A stretch of 38,290 nt of DNA from Candidatus Solibacter sp. (GTDB lineage Bacteria > Acidobacteriota > Terriglobia > Bryobacterales > Bryobacteraceae): positions 1-38,290 of the forward strand of contig PNKE01000037.1 in the NCBI GenBank assembly GCA_013822245.1, in the 5' to 3' direction. The notes under the pieces were generated by a model that ran no database searches, had not been told where the DNA came from, and saw nothing but the letters and a program-made list of their open reading frames with translations. Made by a program: the position numbers and the translations under genes. Positions 1-7,951 of the stretch are shown piece after piece (the first letter of the stretch is position 1; every line of letters begins with the position of its first letter).

Positions 1-126
1 GGCGGCTTACAATGGCGTTCCGCGAACTCGCGTGGCGGCCGCGGCGAGGCGGCCGGCATGCAGCCATGCGCGAAGCCCGCCGCCTCGGCGGAGAGCGCAC
101 AATCGCCCTGGCGTGGCGTAGAATCA

Positions 127-867
127 GTGTCAGTGGAGTTGGGCCGCGCAACGTTTACGCTCAAGATCCTGGGACAGGACTATTCCTGTTCGGCTGGCGT
201 TCCGGCGGAGGCGGTGCGCGCGCAGACCATGCTGCCGGTCTTTAACGCCATCGCGAACCTCGTCGTCGATGCCCATGCCGCCTCGGCGGCTGCCGCCGGG
301 CGCGCCATCAGTTGCCGAGCCGGCTGCGGCGCCTGCTGCCGCCAGCCGGTCCCGATCACGCATTCCGAGGCGCGCCGGATCGTTGAACTTGTCGAGTCGA
401 TGCCGGAGAAACGCCGCGCGGCCGTCCGGGCCCGTTTCGATTCGGCGATGGAGCGGCTGAGGGAATCCGGGCTGCTGGCCGTAATGCGCGGCGCGGCTGA
501 TCCAGACTCCGCCGACAGCCGTAAACTCGCCTATCACTACTTCGACCTTGGCATTGCCTGCCCGTTTCTGGAGGACGAATCATGCTCCATCCACGAAGAC
601 CGCCCGCTGCGCTGCCGCGAGTACCTGGTGACGTCGCCCGCCGAAATGTGCGCCGACGTTGAGAACCAGCCGGTGGAGGTGGTCCCGATCCTCAACCGCC
701 CGTCCGAGGCGCTGGCTGCAATCGGGCGCGGCGACCAGAGCCTTCGGCCCGGCTTCATCGCGCTGGTGCAGGCGTTTGAATGGGTGAAGGCGCACGAAAC
801 TCCCGAAGAATCCGTCGAAGGACCCGCGATATTGCAGAACTTCCTGCGCGTGCTGAGCGCCGGCTAA
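127..867 (+). CDS. YkgJ-family (UPF0153) cysteine-cluster protein
   Basis: The protein has the cysteine signature of the YkgJ/UPF0153 family, thought to bind zinc or an iron-sulfur cluster. A CxxxCGxCC cluster (C63, C67, C70, C71 counted from this start) is followed about 95 residues later by CPFLEDESCSIHEDRPLRCREY-like spacing, in which three more cysteines precede the conserved RPxxCR. The exact function of the family is unknown. The frame stays open upstream to an ATG at 58, but the conserved-looking sequence begins at VSVELGRATF, so a GTG at 127 or 133 is more likely. A TAGAAT hexamer at 119-124 lies just before these GTGs, so GTG 133 could be the start of a leaderless message. The gene is convergent with the deaminase that ends at 894. 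Family assignment is secure; start and function are not. Confidence 0.8.
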   Translation: MSVELGRATFTLKILGQDYSCSAGVPAEAVRAQTMLPVFNAIANLVVDAHAASAAAAGRAISCRAGCGACCRQPVPITHSEARRIVELVESMPEKRRAAVRARFDSAMERLRESGLLAVMRGAADPDSADSRKLAYHYFDLGIACPFLEDESCSIHEDRPLRCREYLVTSPAEMCADVENQPVEVVPILNRPSEALAAIGRGDQSLRPGFIALVQAFEWVKAHETPEESVEGPAILQNFLRVLSAG

Positions 868-893
868 CCCGAAGTTCCAGGGCCCCTTCTGGG

Positions 894-1352
894 CTAAATC
901 GTCACGTGGCGCATCGTCACGCCTGCCTCGCGGAACAATTCATGCACCAGCGCGAAGTGCGGATTGTACTGCTCGGAGCTGTACTTCTTCACCCGCTCCT
1001 CGTCGAGAACCACCTCCACGATGCCCGCCTGCACGATCGCCCGCGCACAGTCCATGCAGGGCGTCAACCCCGCATACAGCGTGCAGCCCTCCAGGCCCGT
1101 CCCCGCGCGCGCCGCGTTATAAATCGCGTTGCGCTCGGCATGCTCGATCCATAGATACTTGGTGGGACGCTCCAACCGCTCCGGCACATCGTCGCGGACA
1201 TGGCGCGGCAGGCTGTTGTAGCCCGTCGACCGGATCTCATGCGCCGGACCAACGATCACGCAGCCGATCTGCGTGGCCGGATCCTTGCTCCGCGTCGCCA
1301 CCACACGGCAGATCTCGAGGAAGTAACAATCCCAGTCCGGCACTTGAGGCAT
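894..1352 (-). CDS. dCMP deaminase-family cytidine/deoxycytidylate deaminase
   Basis: This is a zinc-dependent deaminase of 152 residues, the normal size for deoxycytidylate deaminases (ComEB/Dcd type). These convert dCMP to dUMP to supply dTMP synthesis in the cytoplasm. The catalytic motif HAE is at residues 71-73 (H71 zinc ligand, E73 proton shuttle) and PCMDC at 98-102 supplies zinc ligands C99 and C102. The N-terminal part (SKDPATQIGCVIVG) is the family's typical substrate-side strand. The gene is monocistronic. A good sigma70-like promoter places the predicted transcription start almost exactly on the ATG, and there is no Shine-Dalgarno sequence. The substrate could instead be another cytidine derivative; dCMP is inferred from overall similarity. 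Confidence 0.88.
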   Translation of the reverse strand: MPQVPDWDCYFLEICRVVATRSKDPATQIGCVIVGPAHEIRSTGYNSLPRHVRDDVPERLERPTKYLWIEHAERNAIYNAARAGTGLEGCTLYAGLTPCMDCARAIVQAGIVEVVLDEERVKKYSSEQYNPHFALVHELFREAGVTMRHVTI

Positions 1353-1359
1353 AGGATTG

Positions 1360-1389
1360 AAGATACTCGAATCCCACGCCTGATGACAA
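1360..1389 (-). promoter_or_regulatory. Promoter of the dCMP deaminase gene (leaderless type)
   Basis: Read on the minus strand: TTGTCA (1389-1384), an 18-nt spacer, then TATCTT (1365-1360). Only 7 nt separate the -10 hexamer from the ATG at 1352, so transcription should begin at or within a nucleotide or two of the start codon. No ribosome-binding site is present. Confidence 0.5.
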
Positions 1390-1408
1390 TGCGGAACTTA
1401 CGCCGTCC

Positions 1409-2614
1409 CTAAACCAGTTTCACTTGAGCCGTCGGCGCGTACTCGATCCCGGCCATCGCGCCGCCGTTGAGAATCGACAACCGCGCCGCTTCCACCACCA
1501 GTTCATTGAACCGGCTGTTGGCCGGCGTCGCCATGATCCCCCGCCGGTCCCACTCTTCAAGCACCGCCCGCCGCTCATCCACGCTCCGGTTGCCCGATTC
1601 CAGATCAATCGCCCGCTCGACGATATACTCCACCGAGCGGTACCCATACCCCACCGGCGCCAGCCCAGGCCCGCCGTGATCGACATACTGGAAGTAATCC
1701 GGACTCGGCTCGGAATACTGCGTCGCCCCGTCACCCGACGGCTTCTCGATCAGGCAGTAGGAAACGCCGCGGTAACGGTCGTCGTGGTTCAGCCACGCCC
1801 CCGTCTGGCGTTCCGTCGCCGCGCAGTACATCGTCAGCCCCTGTGTGTTCGACCCCGGCGCGTCGTCCGGGAATCCAAGCGCATTCTGCACGTTCAGGCA
1901 CGCCCCGTTTGACCAGATCACCCGCGCATCGGTCCACAGATACCCTTCCTTGCCGTTCGGGAACCTGTCTTTCAACCCATAGACGCTGATCGCCGCCGGC
2001 AACAGCCCGGTGATGAAATGCACCAGGTCCACATAGTGGCAGCCGATATAGGTGAACGCGTCTGTGGCATCGCAGGTGAACCAGTTCTGAAAGTTCGAGT
2101 AGCGGTAGTACCACTTCTCGAACAGGCTCGCCGTGCCGAGTTTGAATTCACCGAACAGCCCCGCCCGGTAGCGCTGCCGCGCCATGTGGCTGCGGTCGTC
2201 AAACCGCTTGTGGTACTCCACCGCCACCATCAGCGCCCGCTTCCGCGCCTCGTGCTCGATCTCCTCGGCCTGCGCGGCATTAAGCACCAGCGGCTTCACG
2301 CAAAGCACATTCTGGCCGGCTGCCAGCGCCGTCATCACCGCTTCGTAGTGCAGATGATCCGGCACGCAGACGGCAACCAGATTGCCCGGCGCCATCCCGC
2401 CGACCACTTCCGCATAGGCTTCAGTCCGCGCCGTGAACCCTTGCCCAGGGAACGCCCTGGTCAGTTTCGGCGCCTGCGCCAGCGCGTCCAGCGCCTCGGC
2501 CCGCCGGTCGCAGATCTCGATCGACTCGATCACGCCCTTGCGCTGCAAATGGTACAGCGACGGCAGAATCTGATCATGCGCGATCATCCCGCCGCCGATC
2601 ATCGTTACCTTCAT
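1409..2614 (-). CDS. Gfo/Idh/MocA-family NAD(P)-dependent oxidoreductase
   Basis: The 401-residue protein has the two-domain form of the Gfo/Idh/MocA family, which oxidises or reduces sugars, inositols and related polyols. An N-terminal Rossmann fold begins at residue 2 with a glycine-rich dinucleotide loop (GGGMIA, residues 7-12). The conserved EKP-type lysine lies in CVKPL (K107), and the C-terminal domain contains an IGCHYVDLVHF segment with a family-like histidine. There is no signal peptide, so it is probably cytoplasmic. The gene starts 2 nt after the stop codon of the upstream aminotransferase, so the two are almost certainly co-transcribed. Together they could act on an amino sugar or keto-sugar, but the substrate cannot be read from the sequence. 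Confidence 0.88.
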   Translation of the reverse strand: MKVTMIGGGMIAHDQILPSLYHLQRKGVIESIEICDRRAEALDALAQAPKLTRAFPGQGFTARTEAYAEVVGGMAPGNLVAVCVPDHLHYEAVMTALAAGQNVLCVKPLVLNAAQAEEIEHEARKRALMVAVEYHKRFDDRSHMARQRYRAGLFGEFKLGTASLFEKWYYRYSNFQNWFTCDATDAFTYIGCHYVDLVHFITGLLPAAISVYGLKDRFPNGKEGYLWTDARVIWSNGACLNVQNALGFPDDAPGSNTQGLTMYCAATERQTGAWLNHDDRYRGVSYCLIEKPSGDGATQYSEPSPDYFQYVDHGGPGLAPVGYGYRSVEYIVERAIDLESGNRSVDERRAVLEEWDRRGIMATPANSRFNELVVEAARLSILNGGAMAGIEYAPTAQVKLV

Positions 2615-2616
2615 CG

Positions 2617-3999
2617 CTACTTCCCTCCCCGCGCAGCCAGCGCCTCGACGAGCGACTCATCGATCACCGCGCAGCCTTCCCTCACCGCCTCTTCCGTGAT
2701 CACCAGCGGCGGGCAGATCTTGATCGTGCAGCCCTCCGGACCCACCGGATTGAACATCAGAACGCCCTTCTCGATTGACCTCCTCACAACGTCCTTGGCC
2801 AGCGTCCCGTCCGGTTGCCGCGTACCCGGCTGGACGCACGCCACCCCAGCAACCAGGCCCTTGCCATGCACCACGCCGATCACGTCGCTGTGCCGCGCCT
2901 GCATCGCCCTCAATTCGCCCAGCATCACCTCGCCCATCGCCGCGGCATGATCCGGCAGCTTCTCGTTCACGATGATGTCCAGGTTCGCCAGCGCCGCGGC
3001 GCAGCACACCGGACTGCCCGAGTGCGTCGACGACGCCGTGCCGGGCGCATGGATGTCCATCAGGCCGATCCGCCCGACCACGGCCGAAATCGGCAGCGAC
3101 GACGAAATGCCCTTGCCCCATGTCGTCAGATCCGGCAACACGCCGTAATGCTCGAAGCCCCACATCCTGCCCGTACGGCCGAATCCGGCCTGCACTTCGT
3201 CAAACACCAGCACCACCTTGTGCGCGTCGCACCATTTCCGCAGCGTCTGGATATAAGCCGGCGGCGCGAAGGCGGCCGTGCCGCCCTGATAGGTTTCCAT
3301 GATCACGCCGCACACCTGCGCCGCCGCAACCCCTGCTTCGGCAAGCCTCTTTTCGAAATTGTCGAAGCTCGTGTCCTCCTCCCAGTAGCCGTCCGGGAAC
3401 GGCAACTGCACGAACCCAGGGTCCAGGTTGCCAATCCATTCCTTCAGCGCCGGAATGCCGCCAGCCTGTTGCGAACCCAGCGTCCGCCCGTGAAACGCCT
3501 TCTCAAATGAAACGATGACGTTCTTCTGCCGCCCGCCCACGGTCTGGCCGTGCGAACGCGCCACCTTGATGGCGTATTCAACAGCTTCCGAACCGGTCGT
3601 CAACAGAAAGACCTTCTTCAGCGGCTCCGGCATCACCGACGCGAACCGTTCGCAAAGCTCCGCCCGGATCGCCGTCGGAAATGCGTACGACGCCAGCAGG
3701 TGCGTGTCGGCCTGCGCCTTGATCGCATCGGCAATCTCCTGCCGGCCATGCCCGGCATTGGTGATCAGCACGCCGCTGGAGAAATCCAGCCAGCAGTTGC
3801 CGGAGGCATCGAAGACCTGGAAACCCTCGGCCCGGTCCCACACCACCAGCGGCTGTCCGCCCATGGCACGAAGTTCGTACTTGTCCAGTCTTTCGAGAAC
3901 CGGAATCGACGCCGGCGCCGGCAGGTCCGTCACGATCCGGCGGTATCGGGTCTCGACTCTTGCGACGGGAAGCGGTTGGAGGTGTGATGCTGTTTCCAT
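2617..3999 (-). CDS. Class III PLP-dependent aminotransferase (4-aminobutyrate aminotransferase-like)
   Basis: This is a full-length (460 residues) fold-type I, class III aminotransferase. The phosphate-binding GSEAVE is at 136-141, the cofactor-ring aspartate is in FDEVQAGFGRTG (D267, Q270), and the Schiff-base lysine is K296 in TTWGKGISS. The GHG motif at 83-85 and the Thr-rich STHSGSP segment also fit. The family transfers amino groups from omega-amino acids (GABA, ornithine, diaminobutyrate) or glutamate-1-semialdehyde; the best resemblance is to GabT-like enzymes. The first of two cysteines in the SGSPVCCAAALANLD segment replaces a residue that is usually small. It is the first gene of a two-gene operon with the Gfo/Idh/MocA gene. 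ATG 3999 is taken as the start; GGAG lies about 13 nt upstream, which is rather far. Confidence 0.87.
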   Translation of the reverse strand: METASHLQPLPVARVETRYRRIVTDLPAPASIPVLERLDKYELRAMGGQPLVVWDRAEGFQVFDASGNCWLDFSSGVLITNAGHGRQEIADAIKAQADTHLLASYAFPTAIRAELCERFASVMPEPLKKVFLLTTGSEAVEYAIKVARSHGQTVGGRQKNVIVSFEKAFHGRTLGSQQAGGIPALKEWIGNLDPGFVQLPFPDGYWEEDTSFDNFEKRLAEAGVAAAQVCGVIMETYQGGTAAFAPPAYIQTLRKWCDAHKVVLVFDEVQAGFGRTGRMWGFEHYGVLPDLTTWGKGISSSLPISAVVGRIGLMDIHAPGTASSTHSGSPVCCAAALANLDIIVNEKLPDHAAAMGEVMLGELRAMQARHSDVIGVVHGKGLVAGVACVQPGTRQPDGTLAKDVVRRSIEKGVLMFNPVGPEGCTIKICPPLVITEEAVREGCAVIDESLVEALAARGGK

Positions 4000-4072
4000 T
4001 CCATTTCATTCTCCGAAAATTCCCACTGAACTGCAATGTCAGATACGCAAGTCCCGCCGGCCGCCACCCTGC

Positions 4073-4078
4073 TAAACT
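4073..4078 (+). promoter_or_regulatory. -10-like hexamer of the DUF2007 gene
   Basis: TAAACT ends 6 nt before the ATG at 4085 and no Shine-Dalgarno sequence is visible, so a leaderless message is predicted. I see no good -35 element at the expected distance. Confidence 0.3.
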
Positions 4079-4084
4079 CGCCTC

Positions 4085-4321
4085 ATGGACCCCGGCAACC
4101 TCGTCGTCATCGCGACCTTCTCCACCTGGATGCAGGCCCAGTTCGCCCAGTCGATGCTGGAATCCGCCGGCATCGAGTCATCCCTCTCGAACGAATTCCG
4201 CCTCGCATCGGGGTGGCATCTCACCGCCACGCATGCCGATGGCATGCAACTGTTCGTCCGCGCCGCTGATGCCGCCGACGCCCTCGCCATCCTCCGCGAA
4301 GCCGCTGATTCTAAGGAATAA
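4085..4321 (+). CDS. DUF2007-family small protein (putative signal-transducing protein)
   Basis: A 78-residue protein matching the DUF2007 pattern. It starts with a beta strand (VVIATFSTWMQAQFAQSMLESAGIES) followed by helix, strand and an LFVRAADAADALAIL helix, which is the GlnB-like ferredoxin fold predicted for this family. No biochemical function is established; the family is often described as a putative signal transducer. It is cytoplasmic, with no signal sequence. It is divergent from the aminotransferase and lies 45 nt upstream of the DUF4242 gene, which appears to have its own promoter. Confidence 0.75.
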   Translation: MDPGNLVVIATFSTWMQAQFAQSMLESAGIESSLSNEFRLASGWHLTATHADGMQLFVRAADAADALAILREAADSKE

Positions 4322-4330
4322 TCGGCTCTC

Positions 4331-4359
4331 TTGGGCCGATTTCTCAAGCGTAGTACACT
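4331..4359 (+). promoter_or_regulatory. Promoter of the DUF4242 gene (leaderless type)
   Basis: TTGGGC (4331-4336), a 17-nt spacer, and TACACT (4354-4359). The -10 hexamer is 7 nt from the ATG at 4367, so the transcript is predicted to start at the start codon. Confidence 0.5.
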
Positions 4360-4366
4360 CTTTCCC

Positions 4367-4639
4367 ATGCCCAAATTCGTCATCGAACGCAACATCCCCG
4401 GCGCCGGCAATCTGTCGGCCGGACAACTCAAGGCCGTTTCCCAGAAATCGTGCGGCGTCCTGCGCGACATGGGTCCAGGTATCCAGTGGGTACAGAGCTA
4501 CGTCACCGCGGACAAGATCTACTGCGTCTACCTCGCTCCCGACGAACAAACCATCCGCGAGCACGCCTCCCTCGGCGGCTTCCCCGCCGACGCAATCAAC
4601 CGGATCATGACGGTGATCGATCCGGCCACCGCTGAATAG
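4367..4639 (+). CDS. DUF4242 (SCO4226-like nickel-binding) domain protein
   Basis: A 90-residue protein beginning MPKFVIERNIPGAG, the characteristic start of DUF4242 proteins. The family includes the nickel-binding protein SCO4226 of Streptomyces and has a dimeric ferredoxin-like fold. Internal features that fit are VQSYVTADKIYCVYLAPDEQTIREHA and a C-terminal INRIMTVIDPATAE. The role in the cell is not known. ATG 4367 is chosen over a TTG at 4331 because the family sequence starts here and the TTG is part of the predicted -35 element. Its last 35 nt overlap the 3' end of the opposite-strand sialidase relic. Confidence 0.8.
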   Translation: MPKFVIERNIPGAGNLSAGQLKAVSQKSCGVLRDMGPGIQWVQSYVTADKIYCVYLAPDEQTIREHASLGGFPADAINRIMTVIDPATAE

Positions 4640-5060
4640 CCGCCGCGGCGTCTTTCACCAGCGGCATCTGATACCAGGCATAGCTCGCGCACAAAATCGA
4701 CCCGCCGCTGAGTTGCACCATGCAAGGGTTCTGCGGCCCGCCTTCCGGATGCGCCCAGATCAACTCCGGCTCTCTTGACCGGCTTTCGCCCCCAGCTCGC
4801 GACCGCACCAGCACCAGGTTGCTGTTCGGATCAGTATGCGACACCCCTGCAGCCCCGGTCAGCCGCCGTTCGGGCGCCCGCCGGAAGGCAACGATCAATT
4901 CGCCATCGCGCCGCCTGACAATCGACGGAAACGCGCTGTAGAACCGGTCGTCCTTGTAGACAACCTGGTCGCCGAGCTTTCGCGTTGCCCGGCCAGTCAC
5001 CGGCGCCGTGGCAGCGCCCGGCAGCAACTCGCCTCTGGTCAACTGGATCGGATTCGCCAC
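4605..5060 (-). pseudogene. Truncated sialidase/BNR-repeat glycosidase (N-terminal fragment)
   Basis: The reading frame (151 residues) encodes the beginning of an exo-sialidase-like six-bladed propeller. YKDDRFYSAFPSIVRR is followed by DGELIVAFRRAPERR (a FRIP-like arginine segment), VSHTDPNSNLVLVRSR, and then REPELIWAHPEGG with PCMVQLSGGSILCASYAWYQMP. Complete relatives run to roughly 370-400 residues. Here the frame stops after about 130 homologous residues, with an unrelated low-complexity tail that enters the 3' end of the DUF4242 gene. The usual Asp-box pattern is also damaged (SRAGGESRSREPELIW). There is no signal peptide. I read it as a 3'-truncated relic; a short functional protein seems unlikely. 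Confidence 0.65.
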
Positions 5061-5136
5061 TCGCCTGCCTCCTGTCCGGAGGCAAGCATATCAGCGGCGG
5101 GTTCAGCGTCCGCGTCGCGCAACCGCCGGCACCGGT

Positions 5137-5880
5137 TCAGCCCTTCGAATCGCCCTGCCTGACAGCCATTCGCCACCGCCGCGGGTCGGGTTTCGGTACG
5201 GCCTTGATCACTGCCGCCTGGCCGAAGTTGATGTGCGCCCGCATGGCTGCGTCGGCCCTTTCGACATCGCCGGAAACCAGCGCCTCGGCCAGATTAAGGT
5301 GGAAGTCCGGCGGCAGATTCCGCTGGTTCGACGCCACGTCGAAAAGGGCATTGAAGATCAGCACCTGCTCCCGTTCCAGCGCCACCTTCAGCAAGTGGCA
5401 GCGGCTCAATTCGGCGATCCGCGAGTGGAATGCCACATGATCAGTCTGGAACGCCTGGTTCTCGGGACCCAGCGGGGCGGCATCCAGCAGGCGCCTATAG
5501 AGCTTGTCGACTCGTTTGGCCTGACGCACGATCTCGGTCCGCTGCGCCTTGGTCGCGTTCACCGTGAAGAGACGCGCCGATTGAGTTTCAAGCGCTTCCC
5601 GTAGCTGATACCGCTCAAGGATCTCCGCCGCCGCCGGCACCCGGACCCGCGTCCCCGCACGCGGCCGGCTCTCCACCAGCCCGTCATGCTCCAGCCGCTG
5701 CAATGCCTCCGAGATCGGCAGAAAGCTCATCCCCAGCTCAGTGGCCAGAACCCGCCGGGAAAGCGCGCATCCTAGCGGGTAGACGCCGTCAAGGATCCTC
5801 GAACGGATCTCATGGTAGGCCTGGTCGGCCAGCGTTCCGGATGTGGCGCGTCCCCGTTGACGAGCCCTTCGTGAAATCAT
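5137..5880 (-). CDS. GntR-family transcriptional regulator, FCD (FadR) subfamily
   Basis: The 247-residue protein has an N-terminal winged helix (about residues 15-85: LADQAYHEIRSRILDGVYPLG, then SRRVLATELGMSFLPISEALQRLEHDGLVESRPRAGTRV). A C-terminal all-helical FCD domain (about 95-230) carries the usual metal-ligand pattern of an Asp or Glu near DHVAFHSRIAEL and a later HINFGQA histidine. FCD regulators repress genes for organic-acid or sugar-acid catabolism and release DNA when a metabolite binds. It is divergently placed 346 nt from the FAD oxidoreductase pair, which is the obvious candidate target (inference). An AAAGG Shine-Dalgarno-like sequence lies 5 nt before the ATG and a TATATT hexamer about 24 nt upstream. 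Confidence 0.87.
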   Translation of the reverse strand: MISRRARQRGRATSGTLADQAYHEIRSRILDGVYPLGCALSRRVLATELGMSFLPISEALQRLEHDGLVESRPRAGTRVRVPAAAEILERYQLREALETQSARLFTVNATKAQRTEIVRQAKRVDKLYRRLLDAAPLGPENQAFQTDHVAFHSRIAELSRCHLLKVALEREQVLIFNALFDVASNQRNLPPDFHLNLAEALVSGDVERADAAMRAHINFGQAAVIKAVPKPDPRRWRMAVRQGDSKG

Positions 5881-6226
5881 ATTAACCTTTGCGCACTTAA
5901 CGCTAATATATCAGTTCCGCAATCCGCGGGGAACGCCGGGTTGCCCATTTTGGGAGCGGGCATCCAGTTCAGTTGAGCAAACCCGGAAGACCCAGGCCGC
6001 TTCTTCTGTACGCCATCGACAAGGCGATCACTCTAAGCCTACGCACAAGCGAATACCTGCGCGCTGGCGCCGGAAACGCGGAGTCCGCGCCCGCCCCTCG
6101 AAACTCGATATCATGGCGATTTCCTCCCGGACTCCAGAAAACCCGGTACTGCCGGATCTGGTCCTTCCGGGGCCGGAGCGACGCATGCCGCTCCTCTGAT
6201 CTTCTTTCCGGGACGGGGGTTTCTTC
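5881..6226. other. Intergenic region between the GntR and FAD oxidoreductase genes
   Basis: This 346-nt region has no convincing gene. Near the gntR start it is AT-rich, with two TTAAC direct repeats (5882-5886 and 5897-5901) 15 nt apart, either side of TGCGCA; these could be part of a GntR operator. On the minus strand TATATT (5910-5905) is a possible -10 for gntR. Around 6126-6171 a hairpin is possible: CCCGG and TCCAGA pair with TCTGG and CCGGG around an inner CCGG/CCGG. I could not place a confident promoter for the downstream oxidoreductase genes. Confidence 0.4.
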
Positions 6227-7891
6227 ATGACACCATTTCGCGGGATCCTGCTCGCCTCGCTCGTGCTGACAACAGCCTCGGCCGCCGCGCCTCTCAGGAC
6301 CGACATTGTTATCTACGGTTGCACCTCGGGCGCCATCACCGCCGCCATCCAGGCCAAACTCATGGGCAAGTCCGTCGTGGTTGTGTGCCCGGAAAAGCAC
6401 CTCGGCGGGCTGACCGCCGGCGGCCTGGGGTTCACCGACACCGGCAACAAGGCCGTCATCGGAGGACTGTCGCGCGAGTTCTATCACCGCGTCTGGCAAC
6501 ACTACCAGAAGCCCGAAGCCTGGCGCTGGCAGAAGCGCGAGGAGTACGGCAACAAGGGCCAGGGCACCGAGGCGATCGACCAGGGGATGCGGACAATGTG
6601 GATCTTCGAGCCGCATGCCGCCGAACAGGTCTATGAGGCGTGGGTGAAAGAGCACAAGATCCGCATCGTCCGCGACGCCTGGCTCGACCGCGAGAAGGGC
6701 GTCCGCAGGAAGGGCGATCGAATCACCTCCATTACGACGCTCGACGGCAAGACTTACGCGGCGAAGGTGTTCATCGACGCCACCTACGAGGGCGACCTGA
6801 TGGCCGCCGCCGGTGTGGGTTACCATGTCGGGCGCGAGTCGCAAAAAACCTACGGCGAGCAGTGGGCCGGCATCCAGACCGGCGTCCTGCACCACCGCCA
6901 CCACTTCGGTGTCCTGAAGACCGGGATCTCGCCTTACGTTGTTCCGAGCGATCCCTCCAGCGGCGTCCTGCCCCGCATTTCAACCGAACCGCCTGGCACC
7001 TTTGGCGACGGAGATAAGAAGGTGCAGGCCTATTGCTTCCGCATGTGCCTCACCCAGGTCCCGGAGAACCGCGTCGCCTTCCCCAAGCCCGCCAACTACG
7101 ACCCGAGGCAATATGAACTGCTGCTGCGCATCTTCGCCGCAGGTTGGCGCGAGACCTTCCACAAGTTCGACCCCATCCCCAACCTCAAGACCGACACCAA
7201 CAACCACGGGCCGTTTTCGACCGACAACATCGGCCGCAACTATGACTACCCCGATGCCTCCTACGCCCGCCGCCGCGAGATCATTCAGGAACACATCGAC
7301 TACCAGCAGGGCTGGCTCTACTTCATCGCCAACGATCCCCGCGTCCCGGAGGACGTCCGCTCCGCCATGTCCAAGTGGGGCCTGGCCAAGGATGAGTTCA
7401 CCGATAACAGCAACTGGCCTCACCAGATCTACGTCCGCGAGGCGCGCCGCATGATCGGCCGCTACGTCATGACCGAAAACGAACTGCTCAAGAAGCGTCC
7501 GACGCCGGAGCCGGTCGGCATGGGCTCCTACGGCATCGATTCGCACAACATCCAGCGCTACATCACACCCGAAGGCTACGTCCAGAACGAAGGCGACATC
7601 GGAGTGTCCACGAACGGGCCGTATCAGATCTCCTACGGTTCGCTCGTTCCCAGGAGGGGTCAGGCGGCGAACCTGCTGGTGCCGGTCGCGGTTTCTAGCT
7701 CGCATATCGCCTATGGCTCCATCCGCATGGAGCCTGTCTTCATGATTCTCGGCCAGTCCGCCGCCACCGCGGCCGTCATGGCCATCGACGGCAACATGAG
7801 CGTTCAGGACGTGCCTTACGAAAAACTCCGGGCGCGTCTTCTCGCCGACGGCCAGGTGCTGGAATTTCAGCCCGCCGCGGCGGCCAAATAG
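6227..7891 (+). CDS. Secreted FAD-dependent oxidoreductase (FAD_oxidored family), copy 1
   Basis: The 554-residue protein begins with a signal peptide (hydrophobic segment about residues 5-20, cleavage near TASAAA), so it is exported. An FAD-binding Rossmann motif follows (TDIVIYGCTSGAITAAI, about 26-42), then HLGGLTAGGLGFTDTGN, the hallmark of the PF12831 FAD-dependent oxidoreductase family. The second FAD contact DATYEGDLMAAAGV lies near residue 190, and SSSHIAYGSIRMEP with GQSAATAAVMAI near the C-terminus closes the FAD site. Members occur in large numbers in Acidobacteria and Planctomycetes; their substrates are mostly unknown. It is followed after 60 nt by a paralogue of nearly equal length that is alignable end to end. 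The first glycine-rich loop (GCTSGA) departs from the classic GxGxxG, as is common in this family. Confidence 0.85.
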   Translation: MTPFRGILLASLVLTTASAAAPLRTDIVIYGCTSGAITAAIQAKLMGKSVVVVCPEKHLGGLTAGGLGFTDTGNKAVIGGLSREFYHRVWQHYQKPEAWRWQKREEYGNKGQGTEAIDQGMRTMWIFEPHAAEQVYEAWVKEHKIRIVRDAWLDREKGVRRKGDRITSITTLDGKTYAAKVFIDATYEGDLMAAAGVGYHVGRESQKTYGEQWAGIQTGVLHHRHHFGVLKTGISPYVVPSDPSSGVLPRISTEPPGTFGDGDKKVQAYCFRMCLTQVPENRVAFPKPANYDPRQYELLLRIFAAGWRETFHKFDPIPNLKTDTNNHGPFSTDNIGRNYDYPDASYARRREIIQEHIDYQQGWLYFIANDPRVPEDVRSAMSKWGLAKDEFTDNSNWPHQIYVREARRMIGRYVMTENELLKKRPTPEPVGMGSYGIDSHNIQRYITPEGYVQNEGDIGVSTNGPYQISYGSLVPRRGQAANLLVPVAVSSSHIAYGSIRMEPVFMILGQSAATAAVMAIDGNMSVQDVPYEKLRARLLADGQVLEFQPAAAAK

Positions 7892-7951
7892 CACGGCCCG
7901 GACGGGCGGGCGATTGACGGTATCAATATCATAGGTCCGGGGAGACAACCC

